Shown here: positions 34,864 through 44,571 of the stretch, one piece after another
Position numbering within the stretch: position 1 is the stretch's first letter
Layout: every line of letters starts with the position of its first letter
Source: Linyphia triangularis
Taxonomy: Eukaryota; Arthropoda; Arachnida; Araneae; Linyphiidae
Direction of reading: 5' to 3'
Assembly (NCBI GenBank): GCA_963978545.1
Contig: OZ021730.1
Coordinates: 6,579,796-6,643,795 of the forward strand
Length of the DNA: 64,000 nt
Position numbers and translations under genes: made by a program
Notes under the pieces: generated by a model
What the model was told of the DNA's origin: nothing
The model's database searches: none
What the model saw: only the letters and a program-made list of their open reading frames with translations

Positions 34864-36246
34864 TTAGGTGCGAAGGTGACTTAAATCCAGCCCAGTTTCA
34901 GTAACTGTCACATCTGAGTCACTTGACTTGTCGGTCAACATTTCATCCTCGGATGACACATATCCTTTGACTATGTCAGATGTTTCTTTAGTATTTTCGC
35001 CGACTGAAACTAGACGATTTTTTAGGTAATCTACTCTGTTACGTGTTGCTTTAAATTTAATTGAGGGAAGATTCTTTTTAGGTTTATGTACAGTTTTCTT
35101 TCTTTTCGATTTTACTTGGATGAAATCATCCAAGGGCAGTGTTGATGTTGATAAGCTTTTTCCTGTAGTTGTGGCAACAGGTTGTGTAGATTTTGATGAA
35201 GTAGGAGATCGGGTGTTTTTTCCTGTTTGTTGAGTAAAGCTATTGACTGCTGATACCATTCCTGTGGAAGATATGACAGTTTGTGTAGATGCACTTCTCA
35301 TCTTGATGGTTGGCTTAACTGCAGATGAGAATGATACACCTGCACGTGGTGTTCGAGCATCTACTAATTTCCGAGCTTCAGGATGTGATATATTATTGTT
35401 GACTCGTACCGTTTGGATCTCTTTTTCATATTTCCATTCAGGGCATGAACGTGAATAGGCCAGGTGGTCTCCCTGGCAATTCACGCACTTTGGATCAGCA
35501 GAGCAGTCATCAGAATCGTGTCCATCAATGCCACAGCGAGCACACGTAGAAACTCTACGCCGACATGCTTGTCTGGAGTGCCCGTATCGTTGGCATTGAA
35601 AACATCTCAAGGGGTTTGGGATGTATGGCCTTACAGGACATCTAAGATAGCCAGCGATTATGTGAGTTGGTAATGTTGGGGTACTAAAAGAAAGAATAAG
35701 ATGTCTTGTAGGAAGAGTTTCACCATCTTTGCGAAACGTTATCCGTGAAACAGAAACTACATTTTGGTCACTGAGATTTTCCAAGATTTCATTTTCAGGT
35801 ACGTACTGCAAATCTGGTTCAGAAATCACTCCCCGTGAAACATTTAAGGTCTTGTGAGCTGATACACTTACAGCGAGGCTTCCAAAAGATGTTAGTTTCA
35901 TGATATTATTTGCCTGCTGGGTATTAGCAACTTCAACGAGGAGGTCACCTGACCGAAACTTTTTAACTGCTTTAACAGTACCAACCAAAGCTTGTAGTGT
36001 TTTCTGAATCAAAAAGGGAGAAACGTTTTGAAATGTGCCTTCCGTACGGTGAACGACAAAGAAGCGGTTATTCGTATTTTCAACTTGGTCTGCCCAGGAA
36101 ACAGAGTTTCCTGCAGGCGTAGTATCAGATTTGTTCATGGTTGATTTAATAGAAGTTGGAGAACTTTTGTGAGCATTGGAATTAGCGATAGCGCTTTGAG
36201 AACTCTTGCCGTTAGGCAAACTCATATTCTCAAATGCACTAGCCAT
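34864..36246 (-). CDS. LINE B ORF1: gag-like RNA-binding protein
   Basis: Intact 460-residue protein starting at ATG (MASAFENMSLPNG). It has an N-terminal polar region, then a globular part (FFVVHRTEGTFQNVSPFLIQ, KKFRSGDLLVEV) shared with the other ORF1s. Three zinc knuckles lie at about residues 212-260: CFQCQRYGHSRQAC, CARCGIDGHDSDDC and CVNCQGDHLAYSRSC. The tail is Ser/Thr- and Lys-rich. Such proteins coat LINE RNA and form the retrotransposition particle. It lies upstream of ORF2 on the same transcript. Confidence 0.92.
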   Translation of the reverse strand: MASAFENMSLPNGKSSQSAIANSNAHKSSPTSIKSTMNKSDTTPAGNSVSWADQVENTNNRFFVVHRTEGTFQNVSPFLIQKTLQALVGTVKAVKKFRSGDLLVEVANTQQANNIMKLTSFGSLAVSVSAHKTLNVSRGVISEPDLQYVPENEILENLSDQNVVSVSRITFRKDGETLPTRHLILSFSTPTLPTHIIAGYLRCPVRPYIPNPLRCFQCQRYGHSRQACRRRVSTCARCGIDGHDSDDCSADPKCVNCQGDHLAYSRSCPEWKYEKEIQTVRVNNNISHPEARKLVDARTPRAGVSFSSAVKPTIKMRSASTQTVISSTGMVSAVNSFTQQTGKNTRSPTSSKSTQPVATTTGKSLSTSTLPLDDFIQVKSKRKKTVHKPKKNLPSIKFKATRNRVDYLKNRLVSVGENTKETSDIVKGYVSSEDEMLTDKSSDSDVTVTETGLDLSHLRT

Positions 36247-37009
36247 AACCAGAGTAAAGAAACACGGATTCCTTCCAGTCAGATCAGGGCCCCCGCCAGA
36301 CCCCGTCTTTCCACACTTTTCTTACGTGCCAAGTGGAACCGCCGGTGTTCTTCGTGCACTGGATAAAGGGGAGACCGCCATAACGTGCACCAGGTACACT
36401 GTCCCAGGTAAAACCTAGGAGGATTTCCCATTATGGCCCATGTCCCCTTATATCCAGCCAAACGCAACCAAGGGACACAAACCTCTGGAACCGCTTTAGG
36501 GCAAGAGCGTTTCTGAGAGCCAATATTTGCGATTCACGCCGCTCTTCCCGCCTCCTGACCGACCCACATGAGTCAGCTCCCGAGCCCAAACGGTATACCT
36601 TACGGCAGAGGCCGAAGAGTGGTACTGTGACCCATAGAGCAGGAGGGGAAGGACACAGGATCGGCATTGATGGATCGCAAGCTTTTAAAATAAAAGAGAA
36701 GTAACGGCCACTGCCAAAAGAAAATCTCCCAACAAATTATAATATTACAAGAATGGTGAATTAGTTTAAATGAAACGAAACCGAAATAAAAGAAGCTCAA
36801 CTTGTTAAAGCTTAAATAAGGTTAGTTCATATTTTTTTTTTTTTTTTTTTTTTTTAATTTTTTTTTTTTTTTTAATTTTTTTTTTTTTTTAAACAAAGTT
36901 GAGATGGGGAAAAAAAGAAAAGAGGGAGAGAAGGAGAGATAAAAAAGATCGCTGGGACCCCGGGGTTGCGACGCCCGTGAACACCTAAAGAATGTGTCCC
37001 CCTGGGGGG
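36247..37009 (-). promoter_or_regulatory. LINE B 5' UTR with terminal hairpins
   Basis: In element sense the 5' end forms CCCC-(ca)-GGGG type hairpin 1, then GGACAC...GTGTTC hairpin 2, then a conserved CGGGC..TC.CAACCCCG block also found in C, F and G. An interrupted A tract of about 55 nt follows (about 36830-36890), then GC-rich sequence to the ORF1 ATG. LINEs of this type have internal promoters near the 5' end, so one is presumed here. The core promoter was not identified. Confidence 0.6.
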
Positions 37010-37020
37010 TAACCGAATTG

Positions 37021-39389
37021 TAAATACGCAGCAAAGAAGTGCGATCAGCACCCCAAGATGTATTTGAGAGTACTTTGAGGATATTAAGCGATTTATCGCA
37101 CTTCTTGCGCAAGTATACAATATGTGGGAGAAAATTTAACTTGTTGTCGAAGATGACTCCCAAGTATCTTATCTGATTCACAACTGGGATGGGAAAATTG
37201 CGTATGTGGATTTCAGGGTCAGGGTGAAGACCCCTCCTCCTACAGAAGTGGATGCAACTGCTTTTAGATGGTGACAGTTTATGGCCGTTTTGTTCACACC
37301 ATTCTACAAGTCTGTTAACAGCAGTTTGTAACTGACGTTCAATTAAGCGCATGTTTGATCCTTGGCACGAGATTTGCAAGTCATCAACATACAAAGTTCC
37401 ATGAACAAAGGGTGAAAGGACATGAAGGATGTTGCTGATATGAAGATTAAAAAGGGTCACACTTAAAACACAACCTTGAGGAACTCCCTCAGATTGGTTA
37501 AAATAATTTGAAAATGAAGTTAAAATGCGAACTCTAAAAACACGAGATGATAAAAAATTTTGAATAAAAAGGGGCAGATTACCCCTAAAACCAAAATTAA
37601 ATAGAGTTTGCAGGATACCATATCGCCACGTATGATCATACGCCTTCTCAATGTCGAAAAAGATTGAAACTAGATGATTCCTCTGCACAAAGGCATTACG
37701 AATATCTGTTTCTAGTTTCACGATGTTATCAAGAGTGGACCGCCCTCGTCGGAATCCACTCTGGAAAGGTGAAATACATCCATCTTTTTCCAACATGTAA
37801 GAGAGTCGGGCGTTTACAATACGTTCAAAGGTCTTACAGAGGCAGCTCGTTAATGCTATCGGTCGATAGTTCAGAGGATCCTTGGGATCCTTTCCAGGTT
37901 TCAGAATGGGGATTACAGTAGCTTCCCGCCACAAAGTAGGAAAGATGTTCTCCTTCCAGATTCTATTAAAGAGAAAAAGGATGTTAAAAAGAGAATCTGG
38001 ACTTAAATGGCGGAGCATTTGGTAACTGATCCCATCTGGACCTGGACTGGTGTTATGTGCTTTAGATAAAGCACTCTTCAATTCGTACATCTTAAGGTTA
38101 CAGTTGTAGGGATATTCAATATTGCTTTTGAAATTAATTCCAGTCCGTTCAGCTCGATTCTTAGTCACAAGAAAAGCAGGACTATAAGAATCGGAACTGG
38201 ATATACTTTCAAAAGTTTCACCTATAAGGTTAGCAATATCTTCAGGGGAAGAGAACACAGCAGCTCCGGTTTGAAGTATCGGACAAGAATATTCCGGATA
38301 CAAACCGTTGGCTGCTCTAACCTTCTTCCACAACTGCTTGCTTGATGTTTTGGATGTAATTGAAGATACATAACTTATCCAAGAGTCCTTCTGACTCTGA
38401 CGTCTAACTCTACGAGCAAATGCCTTAGCCTTTTTAAAGGCGATAAGGTTTCCTGTAGTTGGGTATCTGCGGAAGATACTCCATAGCTTCTTTTGTTTCT
38501 TGTATGCAGACTGACAGTCTGCATTCCAGTATGATTTACAGTGCCGCAGTGTTCTAGGTGATGTCTTAGGAATGGAGGAGTCAGCAGCATTTAAAATTGC
38601 TTCAGTGACATTTTGGACAGCAGTATCAACATCCTCACTGTCCACCATTGTTCCTGATATAACAGCCAACTCAGTAAATTTGTCCCAATTCGCCCTGTGG
38701 TATTTGTATCTAGGTAGACGGATGTTTACGTTAGTAATACCGTTATGGGAAATGAGAATTGGGAAGTGATCACTGTTATGTAGATCACTTCCAACAGCAA
38801 AATTCAAGTATGGCAAAAGTATAGGGGAACAAATGGCTAAGTCTAGTGAATGGAATGTTCTAGTGGGTTCATGGAAATATGTTTTCTCCTCGTTATTCAG
38901 GAGACAGAGACACTGATCAGATAGCAACTTTTCAATCTGTCTCCCACGAGGGTTCGTATTATCACTACCCCACATAGTACTGTGTCCATTAAAGTCACCG
39001 AGCAGTAAAAATGGTGCTGGAAGTTGATCAATAAGGTCATTCAGCTCCTCTTGGCGGATGATAGCATGTGGCGGTAAGTATAGGCAACAGACTGTGAGAA
39101 GGGACTGTATATGAAGTCTCGCAGCCACAGCCTGTAGAGATGTGTGCAGTGTGAGTACAGTGCTGGGGTGATTATGAGAAATAAAAAGGCATACTCCTCC
39201 AGACACTGTATTACCACGGGCAACATCTTTCCTAATGCAACTATACCTACTGATCTTAGATGTACAAGAATCCTTCAAGAAAGTTTCTTGAAGTGCCAAA
39301 CATGCTGGATGGTAAAGTGAAATTATATTCTTCACATCATCCTTCCTAGACCTAAAACCGCGACAATTCCAAGAAACAAAAGAAGCCAT
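37021..39389 (-). pseudogene. LINE C ORF2, N-terminal part (endonuclease and RT)
   Basis: Open from the ATG at 39389 (MASFVSWNCRGFRSRKD) through the endonuclease (LQETFLKD, LLGDFNGHSTMWG, NSDHFPIL) and the reverse transcriptase (FFDIEKAYDHTW at about 578, GVPQGCVLS, YVDD at about 667), to RIYNSV at 37021, where LINE B interrupts. Joined across the insertion with one copy of the TSD, the frame is 3,681 nt, i.e. 1,226 residues, identical in length to LINE B ORF2. The ATG overlaps the ORF1 stop as TAATG. Confidence 0.92.
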
Positions 39390-40567
39390 TAATTATTTAT
39401 ATTAAAATTTAGATGGGAGTCAGGATCTTCACTAATATCCTCGTCATCATCAGATGGGTGAAGCTTCACCACATCTGCCTCCCTAAAGGAACGAAGGATA
39501 GTAAAAGGATTGGAGGGTTTCTCTCGAGAAGGTCCCCCTTTGGCAGATTTTAGCTTCAGTGTCTGCAAAGCTTTCGATTTTGCAAAAGATTTTTTCAAAA
39601 TCGTTGGTCGTTTAACAACCTCTGTCGATGTCCGTTGAGGTAATTTAACGAAAGATGATACTGGAGAGTCTGTCTGTGTGCTTTTGCTGCTGAATGTTTT
39701 TTTCAAAACATCAGCATAAGCAACACCAACACGTGGAGTCCTCAATTCAACAATTTTTTTAGCATCAAAATACGACATATTTTGGTTTACTCGCACTGTC
39801 TGGATTTCTTTTTCCTTTACCCACTGTGGACATGATCGAAAGTATGATGGATGTGTGCCATCACAATTGACACATTTCTCGGGTGCTTTGCAATTAGCAC
39901 TATCATGTCCAGTACCTGCACAACGTGCGCATATTTCCGTTTTCCCACGGCACGCTGTTTGAGAGTGACCAAATTTCTGGCACTTGAAACAGCGAAGTGG
40001 GTTCGGAATATACGGACGAACAGAGCAATTCAGATAGCCGGCTTTTACGTGCGACGGTAAAGTGGGTAAGTCAAAAGTTAGGATCAAATGCTTAGTGGGG
40101 ATGATATTCCCATCTCGTCGTATTGTTATGCGGTGGACGGCCGAAACGTGTTGATCACGTAGGTGATCAAGAATCTCGTCCTCCGCTGTATGGTAAAGGT
40201 CCGACTCGGACACAACACCACGAGATTTATTAAGCGATCCATGAGCTGTAACAGTTACAGGGAACGTTCCAAAATTGACGATTTTTGATATGTTCTTGGC
40301 TTGTTGCTCATTGCGGACTTCCACTAACAGGTCTCCAGACTTCAGTTTTTTAACTGAAGCTGTATCACCAACGAAAGATTGTAATGCCTTCTCAATTAGA
40401 AAAGGGGACACCTTTTCAAAAGAACCCTCCACTCGATGAACAACAAAAAATTTCTGAGCAATTTGATTTTGTGAAGAAGCATGTCTGTGTTGCTCCCCAC
40501 TAGGGGGAGAAGAATTTGAAGATGTACTTTCCATAAAAAATTCGGGCACTAGAGTCCCACCCTCCAT
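39389..40567 (-). CDS. LINE C ORF1: gag-like zinc-knuckle protein
   Basis: 392 residues from the ATG at 40567 (MEGGTLVPEFFMES). The frame is open further upstream but without another ATG. Conserved FFVVHRVEGSFEKVSPFLIE and KKLKSGDLLVEV are followed by three knuckles at about residues 192-240 (CFKCQKFGHSQTAC, CARCAGTGHDSANC, CVNCDGTHPSYFRSC) and a basic tail with an acidic end (DDDEDISEDPD). The stop TAA overlaps the ORF2 ATG by one base, favouring termination-reinitiation. Confidence 0.92.
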   Translation of the reverse strand: MEGGTLVPEFFMESTSSNSSPPSGEQHRHASSQNQIAQKFFVVHRVEGSFEKVSPFLIEKALQSFVGDTASVKKLKSGDLLVEVRNEQQAKNISKIVNFGTFPVTVTAHGSLNKSRGVVSESDLYHTAEDEILDHLRDQHVSAVHRITIRRDGNIIPTKHLILTFDLPTLPSHVKAGYLNCSVRPYIPNPLRCFKCQKFGHSQTACRGKTEICARCAGTGHDSANCKAPEKCVNCDGTHPSYFRSCPQWVKEKEIQTVRVNQNMSYFDAKKIVELRTPRVGVAYADVLKKTFSSKSTQTDSPVSSFVKLPQRTSTEVVKRPTILKKSFAKSKALQTLKLKSAKGGPSREKPSNPFTILRSFREADVVKLHPSDDDEDISEDPDSHLNFNINN

Positions 40568-41157
40568 GGAGTCCACGATATCGGGGATAGTGTACACCGG
40601 CAAGCAACAAAAACTACGAAAAGAAAGAAAACAACAACTAAACTGTTGCGCACGGCATAACACTACCGGGTTGTCCAGTACCTATACGCGAACGACTCGC
40701 CCCTGTAGAAGTCTCCACCCTTAACGAGATTCCCAGCAGACGAGCCGAACGCTTGATCCCTAGCCGCCGACGAAGTCGGACGACCAGCCGATTGATACAC
40801 ACGGGACCAATGTGCACCTCCCGTTTATCTGAAGCAAGGGCCAAAGTAGTGTATTGGGACAGTATGTCGTCCCTCAACTACCAGGATCCCCCTTTCCAGG
40901 GACACGGGTCTCCACGCACGGCAAACACGTGGGTGATATAATCCCCGAGAGAAGCTGATAGCAACAGAGCGGCACAAAGCTTCTCAAGGGGAGCCCTCAC
41001 CTCTGAAGAGGTAACCACAACGAGGGAAGGAAGAGAAGCCAAACAATAAATACAGAACGCAAAAAAGAAGGTAAAACAGAAGAAGGGATAGATCACTGGG
41101 GCGCCCCGGGGTTGTGAAGCCCGTATTTACTTTGAGAAAGTAAACCCCCTGAGGGGG
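40568..41157 (-). promoter_or_regulatory. LINE C 5' UTR with terminal hairpins
   Basis: In element sense the first bases are CCCCCTCAGGGGG (5-bp stem, 3-nt loop), then TTTACTTTCTCAAAGTAAA (8-bp stem), then ACGGGCTTCACAACCCCGGG. The remaining 500 nt are GC-rich and nearly the same in F and G. A long frame without ATG crosses it and is not called. Confidence 0.65.
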
Positions 41158-41159
41158 AC

Positions 41160-42200
41160 TTGAGACGTAAAAAATTAAGCGCCAACTACTACTGTAGAAT
41201 TATGTCTGATCCTTTTCACCCTTTACGTAAGTTGAGACTTGATGCCTATCTTGGTAGGTTATATGATGCTCGTCCATCTAACATCCGGCAATTTTCTGAA
41301 AGAGCGAAATCCATCTTGTTGGATGCAGCTCTAAGTGACGTAGTTACCCAAACATTTATCACTCAATCCTTTCCACTGTGGGATATTCCATCTTTCCAAT
41401 TTCTCAATCCATTTGCGATGTATTGCAAGGCAGACACTGCTCCAGAAATTTTGCAACAAATCTTCTGTGATCACCGCTCTCAGTATGCTGACTATGAAGC
41501 AGTATTTACTGATGGATCCAAAGCAGGTGAACGTGTTGGCTGTGGTACTGTGTCCGACACATCCACAGTCGCTTTTTCACTTCATAAATCCTGCTCGGTT
41601 TTCACTTCTGAGATGACAGCAATTTCTTGTGCACTGCTGCATATCTCACTCTGCAACAATCGCAAATTTTGTGTGTATACTGACAGTTTAAGCTCCCTGT
41701 CAAGTCTGAAGCACTTTAAGACCAATAGCCATCCACTTGCTTTTGACATTTTGTCAAAATTACACACACTTGAGAGGAAAGGATTTACTATATTGTTCTG
41801 TTGGGTACCTAGTCACATGGGAATTTCAGGAAATGAATTGGCTGATTCTGCTGCTAAAGCGGCTTCAATCCCGCTGCAGCAGCCACTTCCCTACCAAGAT
41901 GTTAAGACTTCAATTCAGAAGTTCATATTATCCTTACGTCAAGAAGCATGGGATTTGCAAACTAACAACAAACTGCATACCATCAAAAATCATCTTCTTA
42001 AATGGCCAGTTAATCCAATGCGTCGGACAGATGTCAAACTGACTCGTCTGCGCATTGGTCATACCCGATTGACGCATCGACATCTATTGCTGGGAGAAGA
42101 TCCACCTGTTTGCGATATTTGTCGTTGCGATCTTACGGTGGTTCATATTTTAATTTCTTGTCCGAAGTTTCAGTCGCCGACCAAATGGTTTAGTGGTTAG
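41160..42200 (+). pseudogene. LINE D ORF2 fragment
   Basis: Open frame of 346 codons with the RNase H domain (D-E-D-D residues visible) and C-terminal Cys/His motif, ended by the SINE insertion. It lacks endonuclease and RT because D is 5'-truncated at 29335, so it cannot retrotranspose itself. Confidence 0.88.
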
Positions 42201-42359
42201 CGTGCTAGCTTCTGGACCGCGAGGTTGCGGGTTCGAGTCCCGTGTAGGCATGGGTGTTTGTAAATGTATGTTGGCTTGTCTAATGACGAATGTTTCGGCG
42301 CATTATAGCCCTCGTGTTGCTGACGGCGCCAGATAATCTGAATACAATCTACCAACCAA
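42176..42359 (+). repeat. tRNA-derived SINE, copy 10
   Basis: Complete plus-strand copy inside LINE D. Head gccgaccaaatggtttagtg, B box ggttcgagtcc, and a ggcgcattatagccctcgtg tail. TSD ccgaagtttcagtc at 42162-42175 and 42360-42373. Confidence 0.92.
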
Positions 42360-42789
42360 CCGAAGTTTCAGTCACATCGTCTCAAGCTTTTTAAGTTGTT
42401 GTTGTTGTTTTATGGCGCAAAAGCAACACAAGGGCCATGCTGCGCCAAACAAACGATAAAAGAAACTAGAATGGACGATGAGTTATAAATAGATGAAGGT
42501 AAGGTATGATTTAATAAAAGAAATAAAATATGTTAAAAATTCATTTTTAAAAAAGTTTAAAACTAGTCATGATTATAAACACTAAATGTGATTTAAAAAC
42601 CCGATTTCTCTTAGAAATGCAAAAAGATTTGGATGGGGGTTTTCCCCAACCAAATCCTGTAGGTTTAAAACTGTGCTTTTAAAAAATTGAAGACGATGAG
42701 AATAAAATTTTGGACATGAAATTAAAATATGGTGCACAGTAATATCGCAACGACAAACATCACAAATGGGCGGATCTTCTCCCAGTAAC

Positions 42790-43380
42790 CCCCTCAGGGT
42801 GTTTACTTTCTTTAAGTAAACACGGGCTTCACAACCCCGAGGTGCCCTAGTGATCTAACCCTTCGTCTGTTTGTACTTTCTCATTTTGGGTTTTATATTT
42901 ATCGTTTGTTTTCTCTTCTTTCCCTCATTGTGATTACCTCATTTGAGTTGAGGGCTCCCCTTGAGAAGCTTTGTGCCGCTCTGTTGCCATCAGCTTCTCT
43001 CGGGCATTTACTCACCCACGTGTTTGCCGTGCGTGGAGACCCGTGTCTCTGGAAAGGGGGATCCTGGTAGTTGAGGGGCGACATACTGTCCCAATACACT
43101 ACTTTGGCCCTTGCTTCAGATAAACGGGAGGTGCACATTGGTCCCGTGTGTATCAATCGGCTGGTCGTCCGACTTCGTCGGCGGCTAGGGATCAAGCGTC
43201 CGGCTCGTCTGCTGGGAACCTCGTTAAGGGTGGAGGCTTCTACAGGGACGAGTCGTTCGCGTATAGGCACTGGTTAACCCGATAGAGTCATGCTGTGCGT
43301 AACAGTTCTGTTGATATTTTGTTTTCTTTTATGATTTTTGTTGCTTGCCGGCAGGCTCTATCCCCGATAATGAGGGCTCC
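42790..43380 (+). promoter_or_regulatory. LINE F 5' UTR with terminal hairpins
   Basis: Hairpin 1 CCCCCTCAGGG, then hairpin 2 GTTTACTTTCTTTAAGTAAAC (8-bp stem) and the ACGGGCTTCACAACCCCGAG block. The remaining region is GC-rich and closely matches the C and G 5' UTRs. Promoter function is presumed from LINE biology. Confidence 0.65.
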
Positions 43381-44571
43381 ATGGTGGGTGGGACTCTAGT
43401 GCCCGAATTTTTTATTCCTACTTTCATGGAAAATAAATCTGCTATTTTTTCTCCCCCTAGTGGGGAGCAACAAAGACAAGTCTCTTCATCACATCCAATT
43501 TCTCTTAAATTCTTTATTGTACATCGAGTGGAGGGTTCTTTCGAAAAGGTTTCTCCTTTTCTAATTGAGAAAACTTTAAAATCGTTCGTTGGAGATACAG
43601 CTTCAGTCAAAAAACTGAAGTCTGGAGATCTGTTAGTGGAGGTCTGCAATGATCAACAAGCCAAGAGCATATTAAAAATCGACAATTTTGGAACATTCCC
43701 TGTAACTGTAACAGCTCATGGATCTCTTAATAAATCTCGTGGTGTTGTGTCCGAGTCGGACCTTTACCATACAGCGGAGGACGAGATTCTTGATCACCTA
43801 CGTGATCAACACGTTTCGGCCGTCCACCGCATAACAATACGACGAGATGGGAATATCATCCCCACTAAGCATTTGATCCTAACTTTTGACTTACCCACTT
43901 TACCTTCGCACGTAAAAGCAGGCTATCTGAATTGCCAAGTACGTCCGTATATTCCGAACCCACTACGCTGTTTCAAGTGCCAGAAATTTGGTCACTCGCA
44001 AACAGCTTGCCATGGGAAAACGGAAATATGCGCACGTTGTGCAGGTATTGGACATGGTAGTGCTAACTGCAAAGCACTCGAGAAGTGTGTCAATTGTGAT
44101 GGCACACATCCGTCATACTCTCGATCATGTCCACAGTGGGTAAAAGAAAAAGAAATACAAACAGTACGAGTAAACCAAAATAAGTCGTATTTCGATGCTA
44201 AAAAAATTGTTGAATTGAGGACTCCACTTGTTGGTGTTGCTTATGCTGATGTTTTGAAAAAAACATTCAGCAGCAAAAGCACACAAACAGACTCTCCTGT
44301 ATCATCTCTCATTAAATTACCTCAACGGTCATCTACAGAGGTTGTTAAACGACCAACGATTTTAAAGAAATCTTTAGCAAAATCAAAAGCTTTGCAGACA
44401 CTGAAGCTGAAATCTGCCAAAGGGGGACCTTCTCGAGAGAAACCCTCTAACCCTTTTACTATCCTTCGTTCCTTTAGGGAGGCAGATGTGGTGAAACTTC
44501 ACCCATCTGATGATGACGAGGATATTAGTGAAGATCCTGACCCCCCTTTTAAATTTGCATCAAGTAATTAA
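43381..44571 (+). CDS. LINE F ORF1: gag-like zinc-knuckle protein
   Basis: 396 residues from the ATG at 43381 (MVGGTLVPEFFIPTF). Three CCHC-type knuckles: CFKCQKFGHSQTAC, CARCAGIGHGSANC and CVNCDGTHPSYSRSC. It is about 90 percent like LINE C ORF1 by eye and undamaged. The stop TAA (44569-44571) overlaps the ORF2 ATG (44571) as TAATG. Confidence 0.92.
   Translation: MVGGTLVPEFFIPTFMENKSAIFSPPSGEQQRQVSSSHPISLKFFIVHRVEGSFEKVSPFLIEKTLKSFVGDTASVKKLKSGDLLVEVCNDQQAKSILKIDNFGTFPVTVTAHGSLNKSRGVVSESDLYHTAEDEILDHLRDQHVSAVHRITIRRDGNIIPTKHLILTFDLPTLPSHVKAGYLNCQVRPYIPNPLRCFKCQKFGHSQTACHGKTEICARCAGIGHGSANCKALEKCVNCDGTHPSYSRSCPQWVKEKEIQTVRVNQNKSYFDAKKIVELRTPLVGVAYADVLKKTFSSKSTQTDSPVSSLIKLPQRSSTEVVKRPTILKKSLAKSKALQTLKLKSAKGGPSREKPSNPFTILRSFREADVVKLHPSDDDEDISEDPDPPFKFASSN

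Larger units (their letters stand above)
31001..37009 (-). mobile_element. LINE B, full length, both ORFs intact
   Basis: Minus-strand element of 6,009 bp flanked by taaccgaattg (30990-31000 and 37010-37020), inserted in LINE C ORF2. Its 5' end reads CCCCCCAGGGGG, followed by a second hairpin, an A-rich tract (about 36830-36890), a GC-rich 5' UTR, ORF1 and ORF2 15 nt apart, a short 3' UTR, tail hairpin (ggcgcagtatggcc...ttgtgcc) and CCAACC repeats. ORF proteins differ clearly from the C family, so it is a separate subfamily. As the innermost intact insertion it is among the youngest here. Confidence 0.93.
29480..41157 (-). mobile_element. LINE C, full length, interrupted by LINE B
   Basis: Minus-strand element inserted into D with TSD acttgagacgta (29468-29479 and 41158-41169). 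Its own sequence is 29480-31000 plus 37021-41157, about 5.66 kb. Order from the 5' end: CCCCCTCAGGGGG hairpin, GC-rich 5' UTR, ORF1, overlapping ORF2, 3' UTR with tail hairpin, and AAAC repeats. LINE B split it with TSD taaccgaattg (30990-31000 and 37010-37020). Without B both ORFs would be open. Confidence 0.93.
41158..42394 (+). mobile_element. LINE D, right segment (RNase H part), carrying a SINE
   Basis: Resumes the D frame from 29479 and runs through RNase H (YTDGSKAGERVG, SEMTAISCALL, YTDSLSSLSS, SHMGISGNELADSAAK) to CDICRCDLTVVHILISC. The reading frame is open up to SINE copy 10 (42176-42359), which inserted near the C-terminus. It continues to CTTTTTAAG at 42394, where LINE E's tail begins. 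The 3' end of D is not in the window. Confidence 0.88.

Noticed and set aside
31001..37009. Jockey family assignment for the LINEs
   Set aside because: ORF2 contains a clear RNase H domain after RT, which jockey elements lack. I-group-like is safer.
40638..40877. Conserved upstream frame in the 5' UTR of LINEs C, F and G
   Set aside because: The frame starts only with TTG and has a stop just before it; no ATG is available. Its conservation is explained by the recent common origin of the copies.
42790..42870. HDV-like self-cleaving ribozyme at the LINE 5' end
   Set aside because: The element starts with a simple CCCCC hairpin, and the nested double pseudoknot and catalytic C context could not be drawn.
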